Assembly (NCBI GenBank): GCA_027309085.1
Contig: DAIDDL010000010.1
Span: 1-64,000, forward strand
Length of the DNA: 64,000 bases
Direction: 5' to 3'
DNA from: Sulfobacillus sp.
GTDB taxonomy: Bacteria; Bacillota; Sulfobacillia; Sulfobacillales; Sulfobacillaceae
Every line of letters begins with the position of its first letter. The stretch's first letter is position 1. Shown piece by piece: positions 1 through 7,256 of this stretch. Position numbers and translations under genes: made by a program. Under the pieces are notes generated by a model. The model was not told the origin of the DNA. It worked only from the letters and a program-made list of their open reading frames with translations, and did no database searches.

Positions 1-289
1 CGCGAGGGCCGACTTGCCCCCTTTGTCAACGCCGACCATAAATATCGCCATAAACCAAATGCGCAAGGCCACTTTGGTCCGATGAAAAATCGTACCGGCG
101 ATCACCGAAGTTTGATGATGGCACTGGGTGCATTCATGCGGGAGCGGTCCGTTCGGACCGCCGAATCGTCCAGCATTTTTGCCCCTGACATTGCGGGCAC
201 AAAAACCCGTCGGGCCACCGTTGTTGGAAGAGATATTCCCGACAGGCGTCGTCGGTCGAAAACTTATCCTGCCACTCGATGATCGTCAT
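1..289 (-). pseudogene. IS1595-family (ISXO2-like) transposase, 5' part, frameshifted and cut by window edge
   Basis: Reading the minus strand from an ATG at 289 gives a protein that opens MTIIEWQDKFSTDDACREYL and continues with a CPQC zinc-ribbon half. That frame stops at 136-134. One base over, the frame resumes as HECTQCHHQTSVIAGTIFHR and stays open to base 1 (VDKGGKSALA). The order of the two zinc-ribbon halves, then HQTSV..GT..HRTK..L..WF, is the known N-terminus of IS1595/ISXO2 transposases. The shift near 136-150 shows it is broken unless it is a sequencing error. The catalytic DDE part would lie left of the window. No flanking inverted repeat could be confirmed. Confidence 0.75.
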
Positions 290-634
290 CACAACACCCC
301 CGAGTCGATCAATTTACCTAAATTATAACAGGTTCCCTCCACTTCAAGGGTCCAACCTGACTCATCTGGGGATGCATGTTTTATAAATCTTTATGGCCGA
401 ATATATAGATGAGTTCCCGTATGGTATTATCTACTTTTATCGCTGTATCTGGACTCTTTTTGCAAGCCAATGCCCCACAGCATTCGTGTTCCGTTTGTGT
501 TGATTGGAACCTTTTTTGTCCAAGGCAGCAAAAAACCGCCGCGCTATATATTTGGGACGCGGAGGTTTCATGGAACTGCTGCTAGCAGGTGTTGGCCATG
601 CATGGTCAGCAACGGTTTCTGATGGGAATCCCCG
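290..634. other. intergenic, AT-richer than surroundings
   Basis: This 345-base stretch separates the transposase remnant from the lipoprotein gene. I see no open frame with a ribosome site. It is noticeably richer in A and T than the flanking genes. It holds the terminator-like hairpin described at 530-562 and could hold the end of the IS1595 element, but no inverted repeat can be fixed without the other end. Confidence 0.5.
530..562 (-). terminator. probable intrinsic terminator of the pur operon / lipoprotein gene
   Basis: On the minus strand a CCGCG/CGCGG stem (plus 558-562 and 539-543) is followed by CGG and a run of six T (plus 530-535). It lies about 70 bases past the stop codon of the last gene of the minus-strand pur operon. 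The stem is short, so confidence is moderate. Confidence 0.5.
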
Positions 635-1342
635 TCACTCCGAACTGTCTCCCGATGAACTGCCGCCTGATGAACTGCCGCCCGACGAACTGCCGCCCGA
701 CGAGCTGCTGCCTGACGAACTGCCGCCCGACGAGCTGCTGCCTGATGAGCTGCCGCCTGATGAGCTGCTGCCTGATGAGCTGCCGCCTGATGAGCTGCTG
801 CCTGAGGACGAGGAAGTCGCCATTTTCATCAAGCTGGATTTTACCGCCGTGTCAATCATCTGAGTCATCGCCGGCGTCGTCATAGTCTTGCTGACATCCA
901 TTTCCAAGGTTTTCTGAAAGGTCGGGCTGCTGACCACCATGAGCAATGCCTTCTCCATAGTCGATTGGCCGGATGGTGTCATCAGCGCCTGCTGCAACTG
1001 GGAGGTGGAAATCGTCTCAGCAATCAATTTCTGCATTTTGGGCGTTTCCATTTCATCCCGCACGGCCTTTTGAATTTGCATCGGCGGTTCCTGGCCCGAG
1101 GAGGAACTGCCGGAGGCGGCTCCCGCCCCGCCCGATGATGAAGAGGCTCCGGAACTGGAGCTGGACCCGCCCGACTGCCCGCTGCTGGCAGAACTGCTCT
1201 GCGTGCCCTCTGTCTGGTTGGTGGAGGCGGTGCTGCCATGTTCTGGCGCGGGCGCCCCCATAGTAAAACTGCAACCGGCTGCTGCCCAAACCAGAACTCC
1301 GGTCGCTGTCAGTGTAATCGCTTTGCGAAGCAGATTGTGCAC
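635..1342 (-). CDS. GerD-like lipoprotein with a long Gly/Ser pentapeptide-repeat tail
   Basis: Predicted lipoprotein of 235 residues. A GTG at 1342 has GGAGG eight bases upstream; the GTG at 1351 overlaps that site and is less likely. The N-terminus is a signal peptide ending in a lipobox (AAAGC). A Gly/Ser/Ala linker follows, then about 90 residues of amphipathic helix with repeated TP..M/F..T motifs (MTTPAMTQMI, VVSSPTFQKTL). This resembles the helical core of the spore germination lipoprotein GerD; that link is by pattern only. The last 60 or so residues are (G/S)SSSG repeats. It sits 53 bases after purD on the same strand and may be read through from the pur operon. Confidence 0.6.
   Translation of the reverse strand: MHNLLRKAITLTATGVLVWAAAGCSFTMGAPAPEHGSTASTNQTEGTQSSSASSGQSGGSSSSSGASSSSGGAGAASGSSSSGQEPPMQIQKAVRDEMETPKMQKLIAETISTSQLQQALMTPSGQSTMEKALLMVVSSPTFQKTLEMDVSKTMTTPAMTQMIDTAVKSSLMKMATSSSSGSSSSGGSSSGSSSSGGSSSGSSSSGGSSSGSSSSGGSSSGGSSSGGSSSGDSSE
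654..803. repeat. ten tandem 15-base repeats inside the lipoprotein gene
   Basis: Ten back-to-back 15-base units run without gaps. They follow the pattern GA(T/C)GA(A/G)CTGC(C/T)GCC(T/C) on the plus strand. On the coding (minus) strand each unit gives one (G/S)SSSG pentapeptide. Units alternate partly between two variants, which suggests duplication of 30-base pairs of units. Copy number changes would stay in frame. Confidence 0.95.
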
Positions 1343-1395
1343 GAGCGGCACCTCCGAACGTATTCATGTGTTCAGAATGCCCCGCCTCCCGAAAT

Positions 1396-2667
1396 TTACT
1401 CTCCCGCGTCCCGGGCAATATCCATGCGCTTGCAGCTAGAGGGGAAGCTGATGGCCTGGACTTGCCGGTAGCTGTTCACCCGGGCCTGTGCGACATTGCG
1501 GCCCAGGCCGACAGCAGCCAGCACCCTCCCCCCATCTGCCACAAGACGGCCGCCCGCCAGCCTTGTGGCCGCGTGGAAGACCAGGCTGTCATCTGTGGGG
1601 GTGATGGTGATGGGCTGCCCCCTCAGCGCTTGCCTGGGATATCCTTCCGACGCCAGCACGACAGCCACCGCGGCCGTGTCTGGCTGCGGCAACTGCGGCG
1701 CTGCCAGCCGGCCCTGTCCCAATTCCCACCACCAATGCGTCCAGTCGATGTCGAGAATGGGAATCAGCACTTCAGTTTCAGGGTCTCCCATGCGCACGTT
1801 GAACTCCAGCACAGAGGGACCGCTGTCTGTCATCATAATCCCCACGTACAGAACCCCCCGGTACAGCAGCCCTTCTTGCCCGATGGCCTGCATAATCGGG
1901 TCCAGAATGCGGATGCGGATGTCTTCTCTGTCCTCGGCGCTGAGCCAGTCCACCGGAGCGTAGGCCCCCATGCCTCCCGTGTTGGGACTCTGCGGGTCCT
2001 CGGTCAGCCGCTTGTAATCCTGGGCCAGGGGCAGCCAGACGTACTCGGAGCCATTGGTCAGGATATGCACGGATACTTCCCGCCCCTCAAGACAGGTCTC
2101 TGCTATGACTCCGTCCGCATAGACTTGGGCGTCGGCCGACCATTCAGCGATGCACGACAGCGCCTGGTCTGCGTCTGCGGCCACCACGACTCCCTTTCCC
2201 TGAGCCAGCCGGCTCTGCTTGAGCACCAGCGGCCACTCGCTCTGCCGGGCCACATGCGCGGCCAAGTCCTTCTCACCGTAAAAAATTTCCCAACCGGCTG
2301 TGGGGATCCCATGCCGGTCCATGAATTTTTTGGCATAGGCTTTGCTGCTCTCCAACTGCGCCGCTTCCCGGGAGGGCCCGACCACCACGTGGCCGTCCGC
2401 ACGCAACAGGTCCGACAGCCCTTCCGCCAAGGGCCCCTCAGGGCCGATAACGACCAGCAGCGGACCTTTCCCGCGGGCCCAGGCCGCAATGTCCTGCGGG
2501 GATTTCAGCGGCAGACACTGGGCCAGTTCCGCCATTCCCGGATTGCCCGGCGCCGCATACAGCGGCACTTGGGGGGACCTGCGCGCTATTCCCCACAAAA
2601 TCGCGTGCTCGCGGGCCCCCGAACCCACTACCAAAATTCCGCGCATCATCTGGGCGGCGCTGCTCAT
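1396..2667 (-). CDS. purD: phosphoribosylamine--glycine ligase
   Basis: GARS enzyme: joins glycine to phosphoribosylamine using ATP, the second step of IMP synthesis, in the cytosol. The protein is 423 residues, the usual size. It starts with the family N-terminus (ILVVGSGAREHAI, residues 10-22). It has the ATP-grasp core including GKGVVVA and the metal-binding end of the domain EFNVRMGDPETEV. The ATG at 2667 has AGGAGGAA five bases upstream. It is the last biosynthetic gene of the operon, 27 bases after purH, as in Bacillus (purN-H-D). The C-terminal 15 or so residues differ from the usual end, which does not affect the assignment. Confidence 0.96.
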   Translation of the reverse strand: MSSAAQMMRGILVVGSGAREHAILWGIARRSPQVPLYAAPGNPGMAELAQCLPLKSPQDIAAWARGKGPLLVVIGPEGPLAEGLSDLLRADGHVVVGPSREAAQLESSKAYAKKFMDRHGIPTAGWEIFYGEKDLAAHVARQSEWPLVLKQSRLAQGKGVVVAADADQALSCIAEWSADAQVYADGVIAETCLEGREVSVHILTNGSEYVWLPLAQDYKRLTEDPQSPNTGGMGAYAPVDWLSAEDREDIRIRILDPIMQAIGQEGLLYRGVLYVGIMMTDSGPSVLEFNVRMGDPETEVLIPILDIDWTHWWWELGQGRLAAPQLPQPDTAAVAVVLASEGYPRQALRGQPITITPTDDSLVFHAATRLAGGRLVADGGRVLAAVGLGRNVAQARVNSYRQVQAISFPSSCKRMDIARDAGE

Positions 2668-2694
2668 TGTGATTCCTCCTGTTCTCTCCCCGGA

Positions 2695-4224
2695 TCAATG
2701 CCGGAAGTGGCGCTCACCCGTGAAAAGCAGCGGAATGCCATGCAGATTGGCCATTTCAATGGACTCATTGTCGCGCACGGACCCGCCGGGCTCGATCACC
2801 AGCCCCACGTGGTGAAGGCTGGCTTCCGCCATCACATCTCCAAACGGGAAGAAGGCATCAGAGGCCATGACGGCTCCGCGGGCCCTGTCCCCCGCCTGCG
2901 CCAAAGCCTGGCGGGCGGCATCGATACGGTTGGTCTGGCCTCCGCCAATCCCCACGGTCTGCCCCCCGTTCACCACCACAATGGCATTGGACTTGACAAA
3001 CCCCACCGCAGCCCATGCCAGGGTGAGGTCCTGCCGGTAGTCCTCCACATTGACAGCCGGACCCGCCACCTGCCTCAGAGACTGCCACGGCACGGAAATG
3101 CGGTCGCGGCGCTGCACCAGGAATCCGCCCGTCACAGTCCGCACCTCATCAGAATGCTCCGGGAGCGCAAAAGCCATAGCCAGCACCCGCAGATTTTTCT
3201 TCGCCTGGAGAACGGCCAGGGCCTCTGGTGTAAATCCCTCGGCAATCACCACTTCCAGAAATATCTCTGTCAAGCGGTGCGCAAGAGCCCCGTCGACCGT
3301 GCCCTTCAATGCGACAATTCCGCCAAAAATGGACACGGGATCGGCCTGGTAAGCTTTCTCGTAAGATTCACCGAGGCTGGTTCCTACGCCCGCCCCGCAC
3401 GGCGTCTGGTGCTTGACCGCGACAACCGAGAGGTCAGGCAGGGTGGACGCTAGGCGCCAGGCCGTATCGGCATCCGCCAAGTTGTTATACGACAGCGCCT
3501 TCCCCTGGTGGAGCGTGGCCGTCTGGAATCCCGTCTGCAGCGCCTGGGAGTAAAATGCCGCCGCTTGGTGAGGATTCTCCCCGTAACGCAGAGCGCCAGA
3601 TTTCCGGCCTGCGAGCACATACACATCCGGGGAATCAGATTGGTGTTCCGGACCTTCCCACTGGGCAAAACTCTCGGAAATCAGGGCATCATAATAAGCG
3701 ACCTGGGTAAATGCCTCATAAGCCCACGTCCGCCGTTCAGACACTGTGACATCTCTGAGCGGCTGTCGCAGCACCCGTCCGTACTGGCTTGGGTCCACCA
3801 CCACCGCCACGCGGTCAAAATTTTTCGCCGCGGCGCGGATTAAGGCCACCCCCCCAATATCAATTTTCTCTATCAGGACTGCGGGGTCGGCCCCTTCCTT
3901 CTGAAACTTCTCAAAAGGGTACAAGTTGACGACCACGGCCACAATTTCCGGCGCTTGGACTGTCTTCCGGTCAGCAATATCGCCAGGCGTCTCCCGGGAT
4001 AGAATCCCCGCGTAAATCCGGGGATGCAAAGTTTTCACACGCCCGCCCAAAATTTCGGTGAATCCTGTCAGATCCTCCAAAGAGGTCACAGCCACTCCCT
4101 TGTCCGCCAGAAACTGGAAAGTGCCGCCGCTGGCCAGAAGCCCAATTCCCTGAGAAAGAAAGCCCTGGGCTAATTCCAACAGCCCTGTCTTGTCGCTGAC
4201 ACTCAATAATGCCCATTGATCCAT
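2695..4224 (-). CDS. purH: bifunctional AICAR formyltransferase / IMP cyclohydrolase
   Basis: PurH carries out the last two steps of IMP synthesis: formyl transfer from 10-formyl-THF to AICAR, then ring closure. The protein is 509 residues. The N-terminal cyclohydrolase (MGS-like) domain begins ALLSVSDKTGLLELAQ and holds the SGGT motif and GGRVKTLHP. The formyltransferase domain contains LRYGENPHQ, VKHQTPCGAG and SDAFFPFGD. I chose the ATG at 4224 because GGGAGGAA lies eight bases upstream; an ATG at 4242 is weaker. It overlaps the end of purN by 22 bases, which implies coupled translation. Confidence 0.97.
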   Translation of the reverse strand: MDQWALLSVSDKTGLLELAQGFLSQGIGLLASGGTFQFLADKGVAVTSLEDLTGFTEILGGRVKTLHPRIYAGILSRETPGDIADRKTVQAPEIVAVVVNLYPFEKFQKEGADPAVLIEKIDIGGVALIRAAAKNFDRVAVVVDPSQYGRVLRQPLRDVTVSERRTWAYEAFTQVAYYDALISESFAQWEGPEHQSDSPDVYVLAGRKSGALRYGENPHQAAAFYSQALQTGFQTATLHQGKALSYNNLADADTAWRLASTLPDLSVVAVKHQTPCGAGVGTSLGESYEKAYQADPVSIFGGIVALKGTVDGALAHRLTEIFLEVVIAEGFTPEALAVLQAKKNLRVLAMAFALPEHSDEVRTVTGGFLVQRRDRISVPWQSLRQVAGPAVNVEDYRQDLTLAWAAVGFVKSNAIVVVNGGQTVGIGGGQTNRIDAARQALAQAGDRARGAVMASDAFFPFGDVMAEASLHHVGLVIEPGGSVRDNESIEMANLHGIPLLFTGERHFRH

Positions 4225-4820
4225 GATTTCGATTCCTCCCACACAACATTCTGACCGTCGAGACGGACCAGCCCTGTATCCACCGCTTCGACAATCCGCG
4301 GGTAAAGGCGGTGCTCGTGGTGCTGAATCCTCTCCCGCAAATCCTCAAGCGTATCTTCCCGGTAGCGCGGCACGGCGGCTTGCGCGATAATGGGCCCGGT
4401 ATCGTGGCCGTCGTCAATAAAGTGCACCGTCACCCCTGTCCAGAAAACCCCGTGCCGGTACGCTTGCTCCACCGCACCCAAGCCAGGAAATGACGGCAGG
4501 AGGGCCGGATGCAGGTTGACGGCCCGGCCCCGGTACTGGGCAATGACGGCCGGGTCAAGCCAGCGCAGATATCCCGCCAAGGCCAACGCGTCAATATTTT
4601 CTCTCTGGAGCAGATTCAAAAGGGCCTGGTCAAAGGCTTCCCGCACCCGAAAGTCCTTGGGCAAGAGAACCGCCGCAGGAATATGGTACTTTTCAGCAAC
4701 CTCCAAAGCCCGCACATTGGCCTTATGGGAGACCACCAAGTGCACAGGATTGCCATATTCCAGCATCGCTTCGAGATTGCTGCCGTACCCGCCAACAAGC
4801 GCCGCCCACTTCATTGCCAT
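4203..4820 (-). CDS. purN: phosphoribosylglycinamide formyltransferase
   Basis: GART: moves the formyl group of 10-formyl-THF onto GAR. The protein is about 205 residues. The active-site block NLHPALLPSFPG (Asn and His) and the Asp-containing HFIDDGHDTGPII are both present. The N-terminus reads AALVGGYGSNLEAML, where most family members have SGxGSNLQA. The ATG at 4820 overlaps the purM stop; a second ATG at 4814 makes an ATGA overlap and is equally possible. It lies between purM and purH as in Bacillus. Confidence 0.95.
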   Translation of the reverse strand: MAMKWAALVGGYGSNLEAMLEYGNPVHLVVSHKANVRALEVAEKYHIPAAVLLPKDFRVREAFDQALLNLLQRENIDALALAGYLRWLDPAVIAQYRGRAVNLHPALLPSFPGLGAVEQAYRHGVFWTGVTVHFIDDGHDTGPIIAQAAVPRYREDTLEDLRERIQHHEHRLYPRIVEAVDTGLVRLDGQNVVWEESKSWINGHY

Positions 4821-5827
4821 ACCACTCCCTGACCTTCTTTCAGGTATCCGATGCGGTGGGAGAGCACGCCGTGCTCTCCCAGCACCTCTTGAGCCAACTT
4901 CACGTCCGCGGGGTCCACCACGACTGTGAACCCGATCCCCGCATTGAAGGTGCGCATAAACTCTGTGTCTGCCACCGGGCCCAAACCGGCCAGCCACGAC
5001 ATGAGGGGCGGGACTGGCCAGGACCGGCGGGCGATCACACAGGCCAGTCCCCGGGGCAGGGTGCGGGGCACATTTTCCTCCAGACCGCCCCCAGTGATAT
5101 GCGCCATGGCTTTCACCGCCACCCTCTCCCACAGGGCCCTGACAGCGCGGACATAAATGCGGGTGGGAGTGAGGAGCGCCTGACCCAGAGTTTGGTCCGA
5201 GTGATCCACCATCTGGTCAAGATCGAGACCATTGTCTTCCACAATGCGCCGCACCAGCGCATACCCGTTGGAGTGGAATCCGCTGGATTCCAGGCCTAAG
5301 ACCACATCCCCCACCCTAGGCTGCTCACGGGGCACATACACCTGGCGGCCTACAGCGAATCCAGCCAAATCAAAATGATCCGGCCTGTAAATATCAGGAA
5401 GTTCTGCCGTCTCCCCGCCCAACAGCGCGCAGCCAGCCTGTATGCACCCTTCCGCCACTCCCGCCACCAGCCGTTCGACCTGGTCTGGCACCACCTGGTG
5501 CACCGCGATGTAATCCAGAAAAAACAGAGGCTCCCCGCCTTGCGCCAGCAAGTCGTTGACATTCATCGCCACCAGATCAATGCCAATGGTGTCCAGGCGA
5601 TTCAGCTTCTGCGCCACCAGGAGCTTGGACCCCACCCCGTCGGCACCGGCCAGCAGAACCCCTGCCTGGTCCCACGCAAATGCTCCCGCAAATCCCCCGA
5701 CTCCCGCCATTACCTCAGGGCGCACCGTCTTCTCTGCCCATGGCCGGATTTTCCGCACCGCTTCATTCCCCTGCTCAATATCCACGCCCGCATCACGGTA
5801 TTGGAGCGGGCGCTTTGCATCCGGCAT
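4811..5827 (-). CDS. purM: phosphoribosylformylglycinamidine cyclo-ligase (AIR synthase)
   Basis: Closes the imidazole ring of FGAM to AIR with ATP. The protein is 338 residues, typical for PurM. Family blocks are YRDAGVDIEQGNEAV, GGFAGAF, the ATP-site LLAGADGVGSK, DLLAQGGEPLFFLDY, GGETAELP and MAHITGGGLEENVPR. I used the ATG at 5827, which has AAAGGGGAG about seven bases upstream; a GTG at 5851 would overlap the purF stop but has no ribosome site. It belongs to the same ATP-binding superfamily as PurL. Confidence 0.97.
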   Translation of the reverse strand: MPDAKRPLQYRDAGVDIEQGNEAVRKIRPWAEKTVRPEVMAGVGGFAGAFAWDQAGVLLAGADGVGSKLLVAQKLNRLDTIGIDLVAMNVNDLLAQGGEPLFFLDYIAVHQVVPDQVERLVAGVAEGCIQAGCALLGGETAELPDIYRPDHFDLAGFAVGRQVYVPREQPRVGDVVLGLESSGFHSNGYALVRRIVEDNGLDLDQMVDHSDQTLGQALLTPTRIYVRAVRALWERVAVKAMAHITGGGLEENVPRTLPRGLACVIARRSWPVPPLMSWLAGLGPVADTEFMRTFNAGIGFTVVVDPADVKLAQEVLGEHGVLSHRIGYLKEGQGVVWQ

Positions 5828-5847
5828 CACTCGTCTCCCCTTTATGG

Positions 5848-7254
5848 TCACTGCCTTTCTTCATGCCCGGCTTGCGCCACCGGCAGTCTGTCCTTTTCCG
5901 CCAGCGGCACCGGGTAGCCGGCACCGAAGCAGGCCATGCACCATCCCGTCTGCCCGAGTCCTTCTTTGAGTCCGCCCAGAGACAGATAGGCCAAGGAGTC
6001 TGCCCCCACCATCGCGCGGATTTCTTCAATGTTCATATTTCTGGCCGCCAATTCCGTAGCCCGCGAGGTATCAATCCCGTAATGGCACGGATTCGTGTAC
6101 GGAGGCGAGGCCACCCGCATATGCACCTCGGTGGCTCCAGCCTGGCGCAGCAACTGCACCAGGTGGCGGGAGGTCGTCCCCCGCACCAAACTGTCATCAA
6201 CCAGGATGACCCGCTTGCCCGCCACCACGTCGCGAATCGCGGAGAGCTTCATCTGCACGGCCGATTCGCGCAGCGCCTGGCTCGGTGCAATAAATGTTCT
6301 CGCCACATAGCGGTTCTTGACCAGCCCGAAGTCAAAGGGCAGGCCGGCTGCCTCCGCGTATCCCATGGCGGCGGGAATGCTGGAGTCGGGCACCCCCACG
6401 ACAATATCAGCCACAGCTGGGGCCTCTTTCGCCAGCATCTTGCCCAGCCGCCTGCGCACCACGTGTGTGCTCTGCCCTTCCATCTGTGAATCGGGACGGG
6501 CAAAATAGATCATTTCGAACGCGCACAGCGCCCGCTCCGACTGTTCTATAAAACGTGCCGATTCCACCCCTGTATCGCGGATCCTCACCAGTTCGCCTGG
6601 AACAATATCCCGGACATAGTGCGCGCCGACCACATCAAAGGCACAGGATTCCGATGCTAAAATATAGGCTCCGTCCGGAGTTTGTCCCAAGGCCAGAGGG
6701 CGGATGCCGTGCGCATCGCGGGCTCCGTACAGGGCCGTGGGGGTCAGCACAGTGAAGGCAAATCCGCCTTCCAACTGTCCCAAGGACTCTTTCAGCGCTC
6801 CGTAGAATGACTGCTGGGCACTGCGGGCAATCAGGTGAGCCAGCACTTCACTATCGGAGGTCCCCTGAAATATCGCGCCCTCGTCTTCGAGGCGCTGCCG
6901 CAGAGAATCGCCGTTGACCAGATTCCCATTGTGTCCCAAAGCCAACATGCCAAAGCGCGTCTTCATCAAGAGGGGCTGCGCGTTGACCAGAGAGGATTCC
7001 CCTGTTGTCGAATAGCGGACGTGGCCAATGGCGGCATGTCCCGGGCGGAGACTTTCGTGCTCCACCTTCAGGGCCTCAGTGACGAGCCCCATCCCTTTAT
7101 CCACAGTGATCTCACCGGCATCGAGCACCGCCAGCCCAGCACTTTCCTGTCCCCGGTGCTGGAGGCTGAATGTGCCCCAATAGGACTTCAGAGCTGCCCG
7201 GCTGTCCCCATAGATCCCGAACACCCCGCATTCGTCGTGCAATTCCTGTGCCAT
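5848..7254 (-). CDS. purF: amidophosphoribosyltransferase
   Basis: First committed enzyme of purine synthesis: PRPP plus glutamine gives phosphoribosylamine. The protein is 468 residues. Eight residues (MAQELHDE) precede Cys9 in CGVFGIYG. By analogy with Bacillus PurF this is a short propeptide, cleaved to expose the catalytic N-terminal cysteine. The glutaminase domain shows ALGHNGNLVNG and GTSDSEVL; the PRTase domain shows VILVDDSLVRGTTS. The ATG at 7254 is two bases after the purL stop. Longer upstream frames are out of register with the family start. Family members carry feedback sites for purine nucleotides. Confidence 0.97.
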   Translation of the reverse strand: MAQELHDECGVFGIYGDSRAALKSYWGTFSLQHRGQESAGLAVLDAGEITVDKGMGLVTEALKVEHESLRPGHAAIGHVRYSTTGESSLVNAQPLLMKTRFGMLALGHNGNLVNGDSLRQRLEDEGAIFQGTSDSEVLAHLIARSAQQSFYGALKESLGQLEGGFAFTVLTPTALYGARDAHGIRPLALGQTPDGAYILASESCAFDVVGAHYVRDIVPGELVRIRDTGVESARFIEQSERALCAFEMIYFARPDSQMEGQSTHVVRRRLGKMLAKEAPAVADIVVGVPDSSIPAAMGYAEAAGLPFDFGLVKNRYVARTFIAPSQALRESAVQMKLSAIRDVVAGKRVILVDDSLVRGTTSRHLVQLLRQAGATEVHMRVASPPYTNPCHYGIDTSRATELAARNMNIEEIRAMVGADSLAYLSLGGLKEGLGQTGWCMACFGAGYPVPLAEKDRLPVAQAGHEERQ

Positions 7255-7256
7255 GT

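Noticed and set aside
504-863. Plus-strand open frame with (L/P)PDE repeats
   Set aside because: It is the antisense reading of the Gly/Ser repeat lipoprotein; the minus strand has a lipobox signal and a ribosome site.
1366-3453. Plus-strand open frame of 695 codons
   Set aside because: It lies antisense to purD and purH, is rich in His/Arg/Pro/Gln as expected for a shadow of GC-rich genes, and has no ribosome site.
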